This document shows, piece after piece, positions 20,520-51,552 of a stretch of DNA of 64,000 nt. The notes under the pieces were generated by a model. That model did no database searches. It was not told the origin of the DNA and saw nothing but the letters and a program-made list of their open reading frames with translations. The stretch lies in NCBI GenBank assembly GCA_003991915.1, contig RQTK01000295.1, forward strand, positions 456,195-520,194, given 5' to 3'. Positions within the stretch are counted from its first letter, which is position 1, and every line of letters starts with the position of its first letter. The position numbers and the translations under genes were made by a program. Origin of the DNA: Elysia chlorotica. Taxonomy: Eukaryota; Mollusca; Gastropoda; Plakobranchidae.

Positions 20520-22331
20520 CGACTATAACGCATTATTAAATGATACTGTAGATTTATTGTCATGATTAATCACAAAGAAAAGAAATATATTTTATCCCTA
20601 CGCCAAATTTACAGAAACTTTATTGAAAATGTTTTTAGCAGTTATAATTGTTTTACTTCATGACAGTATGCTTTTTAAGATTATTCACTTTCAATTTATA
20701 CAAACAGTATCCGTGATCATAAATAAATAATGATCTATTCATAAACCCCATAGAAAATGAAAATTTTAACAAACAGGATTTCATCTATATACATAAAAAA
20801 GTTAGTAATTGCTTCATAACAATAATATTTTATGATTTGAGAGATATGTGCAGGGTGTACGGTTTTTGTTGAGGGACACTGTGTTGAGAAGTTCTTCATA
20901 AATAAAAAAAAAGCCCTAAATACCATAATTCATGACAATACTTACATTTATAAGACAATTCAGTTACTTGGTAACATAGTAGTTTTTTTCTTTTGCAATT
21001 GAAAAATTGCTTACACCTTTTAGAACAATAATTATTTTTTTTTAAAAGTAAAAACTAATATTTTTAGGTGAGCATTCCTTAACTTTGTTTTTACCTAAAG
21101 ATTTATCAATACAATATTTTATCCCGAAAAAGGATCAAAAAGACACCAGCAATCATACATATAAAATATGTTCATAAAAAATAACTGCTATGTTTGGGCC
21201 TTGATAACTCGACTGAAAATAGTTTTACCAAAGGCGTGTGATACTAAAACTATTAAATGACTTTAGTGATGTTACTTGTCTTTAAATTGCTTTGGCTATT
21301 AAACGTTACAATTAGTTTTGGGGAATAGCCCACGAATGTCACAGAATAATATAAATTCTTCCTTAAGCGAAAATGATTTAAAAATAAATTCTCTAAATAT
21401 TTGTTCTTCAGATTTTAAACAGTGCAGAAAATCCACAAAAAGTGAATTGAGACTCATTGCTTATTGCTATGAAATGCAAAAAAAAAATCATATTTGTTAC
21501 AGACTTTTAATATAATTTTGAGAATGATATTATTGTCTCAATTTAAATAATATTATGTAAGCACAATTGCGGGTGTTTACTCTCAATTGCTTTATCACTC
21601 AATGAGAAACAGGAAAAATAGTAAAACATTAATTTATAAAGAATGAAGTAAAAGAAATGATTATTTACAGTGCAAATATAACTTAACTTTTTTGAATGAT
21701 CAAGCCATTTCAAGCAGGGTTCGTTTAGAGTAGTCATTCTTATCCAAAATTTTTTTTTAAAATTTTGTATAAACGATCCTTTTTTTATGCTTAAGCATAC
21801 CATATTTTTACGATTGCTGTTTACCGACAAAGAGCAATCATTCTTGATAAAAAGAATTTATTTTTGTATTGTATTAGATCTTCACAACTTTTAGATACAA
21901 GACTTCTTGAGTAATTAATGCATACTTCTTACAACCCCACTATCGTAAATCGAACTATAAAAGAGATTAAATGAAATATAATTTTAAATTGCCGACTCTA
22001 AAATATTTAGTAGTATATATTCTTCCTTTTTTGTCTATGCACATTATGAGCGAGATTTAGGTACCCTATATGTAATAACATTTTATGTTTAAGCCGTTGT
22101 AAACGAAAATTACATAGTACATCTACAAGTGTATTATTTTCAAGGAGATGACCATGCACTTAAATTATTAAAGCCCAAGTGTGGCTGGTGTACTCGAACT
22201 AGATAACTGAGTTGGTTTGCCGTGTAAATATTAAAGCTGGGTGCCTATTGTTCAAATCTTATGTAGTGCATCCGTCTCCGTATAAGATACATGGAGAAAC
22301 CTTGTATTTTAAAACTCGTGAAAATTTTACA
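20520..22331. other. Intergenic, no gene recognised
   Basis: Very AT-rich sequence downstream of the membrane-protein gene; any 3' UTR of that gene would begin here on the minus strand. Open frames are short and lack support. Confidence 0.5.
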
Positions 22332-22390
22332 GCTAATGATTGTATCCTCCAATCTCTCTGCTTCTCGTCTGACTTCGACCAGATGTTTTA
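22332..22390 (-). pseudogene. Partial duplicate of the membrane-protein gene's terminal coding end
   Basis: Matches 22424-22479 with a few substitutions and a short indel. On the minus strand it still reads WSKSDEKQRDWRI against RSKSDERQRDWRM in the true exon, but lacks the stop at the same place. It lies about 35 bases past the stop codon. Confidence 0.55.
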
Positions 22391-22424
22391 TATCTAGTAC
22401 GGTAAAGCCAGTGAAAGATGACGG

Positions 22425-40927
<18,503 letters not shown>

Positions 40928-40929
40928 CT

Positions 40930-42135
40930 TGGCGGGTCTAATTTTGTACCATAATCAACGATGTATTAACAATAGTGCAGTAAAGAAATATCACGATTCA
41001 TCAATATTTACGAGGAAATCCAGGTGGTTTTTAAGTTCCTTGTTCTGTGTTTAGTTATAAATCCATTGAAGCAATTGCGATAATATAATATCCGCAATAT
41101 TGGAAACAAAATAATAGCTGTGGTATGCGTGTCACTACCACTGCTTAATGTCACACGTTCTAAGCTCTTGTTAATTTACATCGCGACTAATATTTATCTC
41201 AGTAGGAAACTAAAATATTCATTCATAGAGATGATCGTTATCCATGTACACAAAAAATCCCTTGATTATTGTTTCTGTAAAAACAAAATGAAATTGAAAC
41301 ACTTCAATTGTCAGGAAACTGCTATTTACAGTAATATGAGGCAAATCAAGTTGGACATTAATTTGAAGAAGGCAGTTCGCAAAATATTCCTACATATCAA
41401 AATTATTATTTATTCTAAAAAAAATAATGATCGATAGTTTAAAAAATAAGACTCACTGACATAAAAAGTTTCCAGTTATAGAAATCGCCGAGCGTTTCAT
41501 TCAAATGTATTTTTATCTTACTTTAATAAATTCATAACACGAGTTTAAGTACCTAAAATACACAATGCGATAACACAAATCAACATCTTAAATCTAGTTT
41601 TAAATGTGTGGTGTCCATTTCTAGAAATCCGAACAAAGATGGCTGATCAGTTTTGTTATTTGGCACGATGCAGACATGACTTGTATAGTCTACAAGAGTC
41701 CATTTTGGCCTTGTGTGTGTCCGTCCAAGAGCAGGTTAATACACTGGACTAAAAACCATCGATCTTTAGTGGACGTTTCTAACCGTGCGGTGAAAGAATC
41801 GCAGTTGGACCAAACCATGAAACATTAGAAGATATCCAATAAAGTTGTAAATCTTTCTACCGCAAGCTCTGCATAATACGGGTTTCATTTTAAATGGTAT
41901 ACAGTTGTTTTTTTTTTCATTTTAAATGTCACTTTTAATCAAGGATTGGTAAAAATTTCCCTAGTTCTGGCAATGTTAATCGTGCAGTAAAAAGTGTGAC
42001 CCACCCAAAGGATTAATTAAAGGGTCCATGCTTTGGCAATCAGAACAATCCGGGTGTTTGAATCAGCACGGCCCTAACGCTAAGGTAGGTAGTTGGGAAA
42101 GTATGAGGTATATGGCAATAGTTTGACAGGATAGA
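40930..42135. other. Intergenic, no gene recognised
   Basis: AT-rich sequence upstream of the membrane-protein gene. It would hold that gene's promoter, but no TATA box or initiator stood out. The open frame at 41120-41437 has no coding support. Confidence 0.5.
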
Positions 42136-42140
42136 CATAT

Positions 42141-42279
<139 letters not shown>

Positions 42280-43635
42280 TAGGAACAGGAATAATTTTGA
42301 TTTTTTTTCATTTGACTATAGACTAATGGAAGTTCAAATCTGACATAGCGGTCAGTACTTTTTTAAAACTATTTTGAGACTTCATATTTGCTATGAGATT
42401 ACAATGGTAACTTTTATAAATCAATGAACCATAGAGAAGTCTATCCAACACTCTTACTTATTACGCTCTAGTGTTTGTGGCTGTGTTAAAACAGAGGGGA
42501 GTCAAGCAATAACTCGGTGTCCAAAGCATGTCACTATGTATGAAGTCACCAATTTATTTCTGCAGTGGCTAATCCACCTCACCGCTAAGCCTAAACTCCA
42601 TAATCCGATTGAGAGAATTAGCTCTTGAAGCTCATGAAAAAGGCTAACCAGTACCTCGCCAATGCTTTCTACTTTCAGGTTGGGTCTCTAAGACAGGAAT
42701 TGCAAGTTATGACGCTATTGTATATGAGGTTGACCACTTCAATATGAAATTGGAAAAATGCTATGGGTTACACTTGTCATCTGCTTTAGTGCGCGACAGA
42801 GGCAATCAATATCAATGTTCAAACCATCCTATAACAATATTTTGATTTTTAAAAATTGATATTGTTATCGCTTTAAACAAAACAATGTAATCATACATGA
42901 TTCCAAGATCCTCTTTCTAATTGCTCAGTTAGATAATGATATTATTTACATTTTTTCTCGTTGGTAACAGCCATAAAAAAGATACAATTAATAAGATAAT
43001 AGTCGACATCATGTGGAGAGGAAAGGCAGCGCTGCATACAACATGACCCACGTCTTAATTGAGATTGATCCAATGCTCATAAGATTAAACTTTTATTGCG
43101 GTTAGCAATAAATAATGCAACAAAATAACACAAACAGCGCCGCGAAAGTCTCGCCGCTCAGATTAGCAAATCAAAACGAAATAAAAAGTATAGCAGCAAA
43201 AGAGAGGACACCACACCAAAATCCATAATGCCAAAACCATAAGTAATGCTCAAGGTGTGACAACTTTATGGTACACTTACAACTATAAGAATGAGAAGGC
43301 TTACGAAGGGTTATAAGCTACCTCAATGGTGATCTTACGACCCTAGGTGTAATAATTAGGACTACCGCTATCTTTATCACTGTCTCATGCAAGTTGGCCA
43401 AAGTCTGGGGTTGTGCTTGCCGTCGGCCAGACTACGGCCGTATGGCACTGGCCGTGGCGCAATGGTCCTAGCATGTATACTTATTTATAGGACGAGATTT
43501 TTTTTCTTAACTGCCGATAGAGATTAAGCCAATGCTTCACTTAAAGACTGTCTGTATGCCTCTCAGTCTACGTATTCCTGTCTAAGTGCCTCTTTCTCTG
43601 TCTCTCATTAGGGGGCGGAGCGGGAGTGGGGTTTG
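42280..43635. other. Intergenic, no gene recognised
   Basis: No coding pattern. A tRNA-like phrase (GCCGTGGCGCAATGGTCCTA near 43448) may be a decayed SINE head. Confidence 0.45.
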
Positions 43636-43637
43636 GG

Positions 43638-43912
43638 GGGGGGGATCTGACGCTAGTGGTAGAGCGTTAATTCTCTAAGCGGGATGCTCGCGGTTCGGAA
43701 ACCACGATCGGCCAGAAATTGATTTGTTTGATTTCGTCCCCCACTGGTTGAGTCGGTGTCAGTATAACGTGACCGGTTGAGGCAGGAGTCGAGGTGTCCC
43801 TGCTGTGTCTATGTGCGCAATACGTAAAATGTTCACACGAAAATCTTGAGGCTCGGCCAAAATACAGCATTATTATACAGTGCTGAAGTTGGATTTTAAG
43901 CAACCTCAACTC
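43638..43912 (+). mobile_element. SINE copy, plus orientation
   Basis: Head CTAGTGGTAGAGCGTTAATT and CGCGGTTCGGAAACCACGAT (A and B box-like), body TGGTTGAGTCGGTGTCAGTA and TAACGTGACCGGTTGAGGCA, tail CAGTGCTGAAGTTGGATTTT. Confidence 0.8.
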
Positions 43913-44189
43913 AAGTCTCTCGTAAGACAGGTGAGTTTTTCAATCACCAGAGTAAGAACCAAGACTAAAGCGCCTATTCTTATCGCGCAGAATATTCTAC
44001 CCTTGTAGTGAGAGAGGCCGTCTTGGCAGATACTGCAAAGCAACATATCTGAACCATCACGGTCACCATGCAGTAGGTCCTTTTTTGTATACAAAATCTG
44101 TATATATCGGCGTTCATGACCAACTATTTTTTTCTGTTTATGTTATTTATTTCTTTGTCTTTATGAAAACATTGATTCAGCTTTCTTTT

Positions 44190-44428
44190 CTCGCTGCCGA
44201 ACTGGCTCAAGACCGGAAGTTCAAATCCCACGATCGGCATATTTTTGTTGGTCCGATTTCGTCTCTGCAACTGGTTGGATCGGTGTCAGTGTGATGTGAC
44301 CGGCTAAACAGGAGTAGTGGTATCCCCGCCCTGTCTCATATGTGGCAGCAAATAAAATTTTCAGACGTCAGTCTTAGGGCCTGTCCACAATATAGCCTAT
44401 ATAGTGTTGACATGAGAAGTTAAACCAA
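44190..44428 (+). mobile_element. SINE copy, plus orientation
   Basis: Shares GTTCAAATCCCACGATCGGC, TGGTTGGATCGGTGTCAGTG, GTATCCCCGCCCTGTCTCAT, CAATATAGCCTATATAGTGT with other copies. Confidence 0.8.
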
Positions 44429-44924
44429 CTAAAGTGGTATCCTCTGCTTTCCATTCCATCAAGTTTTCCAATAAATTAGTATGTCTTTCCTTGTCCGCCT
44501 GCTTGGTTTATATGCCCACATGTTTTAGGCTTTTGAGCAATCTTTTTTTGTCCCGAGATACCCATAACTTCTTCATTTTTTTCCTTACTTTCCATGGCAC
44601 TTTTATAATAAATATCATGTACTACATTTCTTCCTCTGCCTTTTTTGTGGTCTTCAGTAAGAGTTCAACATTGACATCTATAAAGAAGTATTAGCCACAC
44701 ATGGACGTATATCATAGTAAGTTTGGTGCTTGGCTTGATGTTTATGTTTGTTTGTTTGTTTGTTTGTTGTTGTTGTTGTTACTTTTTTTTTATTAGCGTC
44801 CAATATATGTAATATTACAGGCCCTTAAAATTAAAATTTTTATTGGTAGAGAATACAAGAGGTGGGACAGCCCTTTGGTTGGAAAATGCAAAGCTCTCTC
44901 GTAATGTAACGTCTTCTTGGTCTT

Positions 44925-45070
44925 AAGAAAGTCCCTACACGGCACCGGGAAACCAGAGCGGGGTTCCCGGAACTTGGACGTTCACATCACACCAATCCAA
45001 CCAAAGTGAGGCTCGAGTACGGATCTCCTGCTTCGACAGCCGAAGCCTGGACCACAGCTCTAACAAGCAT
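44925..45070 (-). mobile_element. SINE fragment, minus orientation
   Basis: Reverse-complement tRNA-like head (GAGCTGTGGTCCAGGCTTCG and AGGAGATCCGTACTCGAGCC) and part of the body. Confidence 0.6.
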
Positions 45071-45439
45071 CGTGCAGACTGTCCTGTGATACCAATAATT
45101 TAAATGATTTAGTCATACCTAAAAGTTACCATTTCTGGTCTCCCCCAAAACCATGACCCATAAATACAATGGCAAATGGCAAAAACAAAAAAAATCAGTT
45201 GCAAAAAGAGTAGAGGGGGGGGGGTAGTGAGATGAATTACACACAAAGCGCTGTCGCCTGCATCTATGTTACAGTCCGTGTCTAAAAATGGGATGGGTTC
45301 ATTATTGTTGCTATGCGGTAAATCTATGCAAATTTCGAATGTGTCAGATTGCAGCCATTTTCTTTATTATTCGTCATAATTCTTTTTCATCGTTGATTCT
45401 ACTCTCTGTTTAAACCTAGTTCCCAAAGAAGATACTGTA

Positions 45440-45545
45440 TTTCTGTACGGCGATTGTGTACGTTCTTCGATACATAGACCTGGAGAATAGCAGGACTAGT
45501 CGCCCCCAACCAGTCTTATTATACTGATACCGACCAAACCAATTA
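45440..45545 (-). mobile_element. SINE fragment, minus orientation
   Basis: Contains ATTATACTGATACCGACCAA, the reverse complement of the conserved body; ends unclear. Confidence 0.5.
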
Positions 45546-45549
45546 ATTC

Positions 45550-48534
45550 TATATGATGCATTCAAAAACTAGCCTTTCAAATTATTTTAATTTTGGTTTA
45601 TCTGCTCTTCTTGCGAGTTCACCCTATCGTTCTTACTGTCAGCTCTAGCGATCTATATGTAAGGGATACAATTTTGTTATAACCTATTATGATTGCAAGT
45701 GTGTATTACTAGAGTTATCTCCCTTTGGTCGCATTGCAGTTGATTCACATTGCATCTTAGTAATAACAGTGCCCCTATGACGTATGGGTCCAAGCTTTTA
45801 GGGCGCACCTCTTATTTCCTAAACTTTTTACTAGTATCTTATTTACGATTTTGCACGTTGTTTTTTTTTTTTACATGTTTGTATGGTTTGTCTCTTAATG
45901 TGTCTTTTTTTAAATCTATGTTTGATCAACATTTTGATCCGTTCTTTTAATTTTAGCGGTTTTGGTTTATACTTTAGTTTGTGTGTTGACGTTCTGTAAT
46001 TCTTGAGTTTCCAATTTAATCGTTTGCTCTGGTCGTGGCGTTCTTTTCTATAGATTTCAACTGCATCGATCAATAAGCTGTTGTGTAAAGATGTCTTTTT
46101 TTATCACACTTTACTTTTGTAGAAAAAAATGTATGTATCCCCACTTAAGAGTTTGCGGTTGAAAGTGTAATGGCTGTTGCTTAAACATTTTTTATTCGTC
46201 TTTTATAGTACCAGATTTCTTTCTTTCAATAAAATATATTATTCTTTTAATAGACCATGCACATGCATTGTGTAAAACTATCTTCTACGAGTGTTTCTCT
46301 CACATGTACAGGACTGGTGTCTTTAGAAGTAAGCAAGAGAAGTTTGGAAAGAGGATAAGGACCCACATATATATTTATAATTTGTCTTTTTCTTATGTGA
46401 AGACTTTTGTATATCTGTATGTTTGCTCAATATTTTGCTCAATCCTTTACTTTTCATCGTCTAAAACCTCGGATTTTCCACCTCATCCATCGCTAGATCG
46501 ACTGTGGTGACCACAGATTGCGATACAAATGGGGGCATTCTAACCAATACTTTGAGCGCGCACTTTTTAATCGGAAAGCTGGGTGCTCGATCTCCTCTCT
46601 GAAGCGAGCGTTTCTTCATGCTTAGTAAAGTCGCAGTTATTACAATGTGATCAGCCAGAGTCAGGGTTTTCCGTTCTGGGGGCCCGTCGCTGTGTAGGGT
46701 ATTTCTTGGGACTAATGGTCTACGAAAAGCACATATTAAAGCAGCAGTGTAATAATATAAGGCCATCAGGTTGTCTACAGCGTTTTGTATCATGGATTAT
46801 CCGAAGAATTAGGGTAATCCTCTAGTCAACAACAGTAAAGTAGCTCCATGCTTGCTTCTTTGGTCACAATTTCTTACAAGGTAAGCCATAGTTGAAGTAG
46901 AACAGTGACTGAGTGGCTTCAATAATTATGGTTTGTGTGTTGTGATAAACGAAATGCAGAACATAACAAGTCAGTTTTAGCAAGTACATGACTGCATACG
47001 AAGGAATCTTAATATGGTGAAAGGGGCATCGCTGGAGGCAAAGTGATCTGTGGTAAGAACATATATTTTTTAATTGGCGTGTCTGTCTGTCTCTGTCCAT
47101 TTTATTCATATTAAAAACCTACGCACACACACAGTGTTTGTCTTAATATCTATCTTTCTCTGAGTTCCTGTCCCTGTCTGTCTATTATGTGTGATTGTCT
47201 GTCTGTCTATGTCTGTCTGTTTCTATTTTTCTTTCCATCCCTATCTCTATCTTTCTATCTATTATATATCCCCCCACCCCGATTTCTCTCTTTTTGTCTC
47301 ATTAATCTATTAATTGTTAAAATTCCGTGCCTCCAGACAATATTTTCTTGCTTAGAAAAGACACAAAAATTTCTTAAAAGTCAATTAAGTTTTCTTTATG
47401 TGATTATTCGCGCGCTTTATTATCAAGGAATTTAAGTCGTCTTTCTCTATTGTTTTGAATAATAATCATCTCATCTCGGGATTTTCATGACTTCCTAGTG
47501 TGTTTTCTTCTTCTTTCTCAGATCAAACTTCTTCCTCAGTTCACAAAATTTTCATAATTATTCTGCTGTAAAGATAGTCTGCTGCTCCCTCTCTAGCAGT
47601 CCTGCTTCAATAGCTAAAAAGCAGTATAGACCACACATGGGTTGTTATAATACTAGTTTAGTGATAAATATTGTATTTTTGTTTGCAAAGAGGTATTCAT
47701 CATAATAAACATGCCTTTCTAACAGCTCAGTCAATAATTCAGACCATCTGTTGAAAATGTCCTTTTTCCATAAGAATATTACTATCCTTTATCTTCAGCA
47801 ACAAAATTACAATGTAAAGTTACTAATTTACATTCATAAAAAAATCAATAACCTTAACTTCCGAAACGAATACATAATTTTATCATAGCAACCTACTAAA
47901 CGCACTGAAATGATTAAAGTTTCTAGTAATTCCCGTTTAAACCCCAACACAAAGTTTATGAACACAGATCTAGTTACACTCAGTAACAACAACAAAAAAG
48001 ATGATAATGCAAAGTGGACTAAATTTTATCAAACCAATTTAAGACTAGATTAGATCTAGATTCTAGATCTAGATTAAGGATGAAGATTAGGTTTGTTCGA
48101 TTTATTTTCCCTATTCCCTCTTTTAAAACTATCTCTCCTTCTGTCTCTCCCTTCTTAATCATACCACCTCTGCATGTCTTTGTCTATGTATCATAGTATC
48201 ATCTCTGTTTATGCATGTATCTGTCTCTGTTTCTCTCAGTGTGTGTCTTTGTCAATCTCTCCTTATCCCTCTTACTTGTCTAGGTTTCTAAAAACCCTTA
48301 AATGAATGATACGTTCCATTAACATAATTGTTATCATTGATTAATTCGTGTTAAATACTTGTCTTTATTACGTGTTTAAATTAAATTAATTTTTAATTAT
48401 TATTCTCTCACTTTCAAATTAGTTCACACTCTATTTTTACATACTTTGTTCAACATACTTTTCAGTTTTCTAATAAGTAATATTGAGACTGTCAAGTGAA
48501 ATTTGACTAAATAAAGTTAATTTGATCTCCACAG
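45550..48534. other. Intergenic upstream of the sulfotransferase
   Basis: No gene recognised. 46510-46700 may be a decayed SINE (TTACAATGTGATCAGCCAGA). A near-perfect palindrome built from TCTAGATCTAGA units lies at about 48046-48075. The acceptor just before 48535 implies an untranslated exon somewhere here, not located. Confidence 0.5.
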
Positions 48535-48541
48535 ATATCAA

Positions 48542-48668
48542 ATGACAGGCAGTCCCATGACAAAGGCGGCTGTCCGTGTCTGGTCTAAAATGTCGACATC
48601 TCGGTTAAAAAGACATTTCATCTCCATCCTCTTGACAATCTTCACGATATTGATGCTGCTGCACTTAC
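48542..48668 (+). CDS. Sulfotransferase exon 1 (cytoplasmic tail and signal anchor)
   Basis: Exon opens at acceptor ATCTCCACAG (48534) with seven untranslated bases, then ATG: MTGSPMTKAAVRVWSKMSTS, RLKRHFISILLTIFTILMLL. Donor TTAC|GTATGT, phase 1. The link to exon 2 is supported by phase only. Confidence 0.65.
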
Positions 48669-50217
48669 GTATGTTGTCTATCGCCTACTGCAAATTGAAA
48701 GGGTTCTTAAAACTATTGAATTAGGGAAGGACATTTTTAATGAAGCCGTGTATATGACTTAAAACTTGCTGTTTGATTTATCCACTGGGTGCGGTGATGA
48801 TGATGCTGCTGTGTGATTATAATGTCAATAATTATATGGTTTTCACACTCTGCAATATATTAATACAAATAATTATGCTAGAACGGAAGAGGTTTTCCAT
48901 GAAGCCATGTACATGTGTCTCGTTGTTATTGATTATCCGACATCCATTTAATTGATGTTCGCACCACTGCATATTATAAACACTACACATCATTCTCTAA
49001 AATAGGAATATTTATAGGTTAATCAAATAATCATAAGTTTTTAGAGAAATGGTAATTTTTTTTCATCAAACGCTTTATAATTGTGTTTAGTAAGTTAGAA
49101 CTGACTCCACCACAGTGACTATATAAGAGGGCGTAGATAAGCATCGGACACTTAACACTCCCATTGTGAGTCGGACACTCAGTCTTCTTCATTGCATGAC
49201 ATTCTGTGTTTTTAAATTATCTGCTGGTTATTTATTCATTTATTGAAGCTGGTTTACCTACATCACTATTCCCTAAACCTTTACAACCGTAGTATCAACG
49301 GCATGGCCGGTAGTCTAACGAAATCTCTAGATCAGATTCACTATTGGAATCGAGCGGTCATGTTTAAAAATAATAAGAAATAAGGGTTAACCATAAATAT
49401 GCAAATAAAATACACGTAAGATAAAAAGTGTTGTTAAAGATACAGTTTGACATTTTCGTAGTATCCACTGTAATTTACTATCTTCTGTAAAAAGCACCTG
49501 ATTGAAAGTCCTAAACGTGTTGTGTAAAAGTCACAATATTATCAAATACCAACGGTTGAAACATATACTTGGGGCTTAAGTATAGCAATATTGTGAACTA
49601 TTTATGCGCCAATCACAGTTAATTTGAATTTTTGCCCTCTCTGATCACAGATACCTATTTACTGAAAGCAATGATGAGATCTTTGGTAAGTTATATCAAG
49701 GACTTTATAAGCTTCGCATCAATGCACTAGATTGTACCTATAATAGTACATTTTGTCTTGCTTGGGTTCTCTATTTAAGATCTTTTCAATGAACTTCGCA
49801 CGTGCTTTTTATTGAAATCAATGCTAATTGGTGAAAAAACTTCACCAAGTCAAAGATTCGAGAAAGCACCATTCTTGATTTTCACACGCATGAAGATTTG
49901 ACCAAAATACGCCCAAGAGTTAAGGTTATCTTATGATCTTTTTCATAAGCCTTTGGTCGGATCTGAAGAAATAGAAGAAAAAAAATTAATACAACCCCCA
50001 AAAATACAAAAAAAAAAAATGAAATAAAAGAATCGCATTTTCCCAAAATTAAAAAAAATTCATATTGGCAGTGCTCATAGCTTTACAGCTACCCAGATTA
50101 ATTTAACATTTATGAATAGTAATGGATTTGTCCAGATGAAATCTGTGCTAAGTGATAGAAGACTTTTTTGTGCCCACATCCCTTAGAGTTTAATCTTTGT
50201 AATTATTCTATGAATTA

Positions 50218-50251
<34 letters not shown>

Positions 50252-51498
50252 TCTAATTGTCATTATATTAATACCCCCCCCCTCCCCTCAAAATACTATT
50301 CGAATCCCAATGTGTGTGTGTGTGTGTGTGTGTGTAAGTGACTATGTGCCAATGCGTGTACACTTTTGTAAACTGTGAATATAATGTGAAAAAAATTAAT
50401 GTATTTGTGTCATTTTGTAACGAAGCAAAATTTTGTAGTGGACGGATAAAGTAATATTTCATCTTTTCTTATCTTATTCTAATTTACATGAAAGGTAAAA
50501 AATTATTCGCAATCATGAGCTGTTTTCGAGGGATAGGGCACAGTAGAGCTTCTTTCAATGAATAATGTGTTTGTAATGAAACATTTATTGAAAACCGAAA
50601 GAATACTTTGTCCGTTTTCAGTTGTACGGAGCCTCTGATTTAGAAACCATGGAGGCGTTTGAGACCCGCCAAACACTGTTAGACGCGGTAGGTGAGACTT
50701 CAAGGTAAATGCTCTGTAAACTCAAGACACAACTTTCTCTTTAAATCGGATGCTAGTAATATGTTCGAGTTGCCTAAGGACAACTCACATATCTTAGACT
50801 CCAACAAACCCTTTGGAAATGAGACTCGCAACAAAAGTCATTATATTTTTGGAAAGCATCAGAGATGTTCAAGAAGAAAAAACGTCGACGTGTCTTTTTG
50901 TAGCAGATCTAATTTGTTGTCCCAGTTTGTGCTTTTTGTGTCCTATTTTAAAGACTAGAAAAAGGCGCACCAAGTACCATTATTCTCCCTTCTCTTGCTT
51001 GGTGATCTTATTTGCATTTATTCCATGTCTCGGTTAAAGTTAATGCCATCTAACAAAGTTCATCTCTCTCTATCTATTTATTTATTCACCTATTGATTGT
51101 TCATTTGTTTTACCTATTAATTTTTTACCTACATATTAACTGCCTACCTACCAACCTATTTAACGATCTACCTCTCTATTATCTGCCTAGCTCTGGTTAC
51201 TCTGATTTTGCCTCAGTCCTTTTGTCGTTTGGTCTGTCTGCCTGTCTGTCTGTTTCCGCCTGCCTGTGTGGATGGACGACACCATGGATTGACTACAAAG
51301 GAGGCGCAGCAAGGCGGGAAGGGTCGCTCACGCTCAGATTGTATAGGAGGCTACGTGAGACACTACCGACAAGCCAGCATGACGATGATGATGATGAATC
51401 TGTGTGTCTGTGTGTCTGTGTGTCTATCTTTGTTCTATTTTTCTTTCTGCTCTCTCTCTATCTTTGTCTATCTCCTGTCTCTACACCCCCTTTCTTTT

Positions 51499-51552
<54 letters not shown>

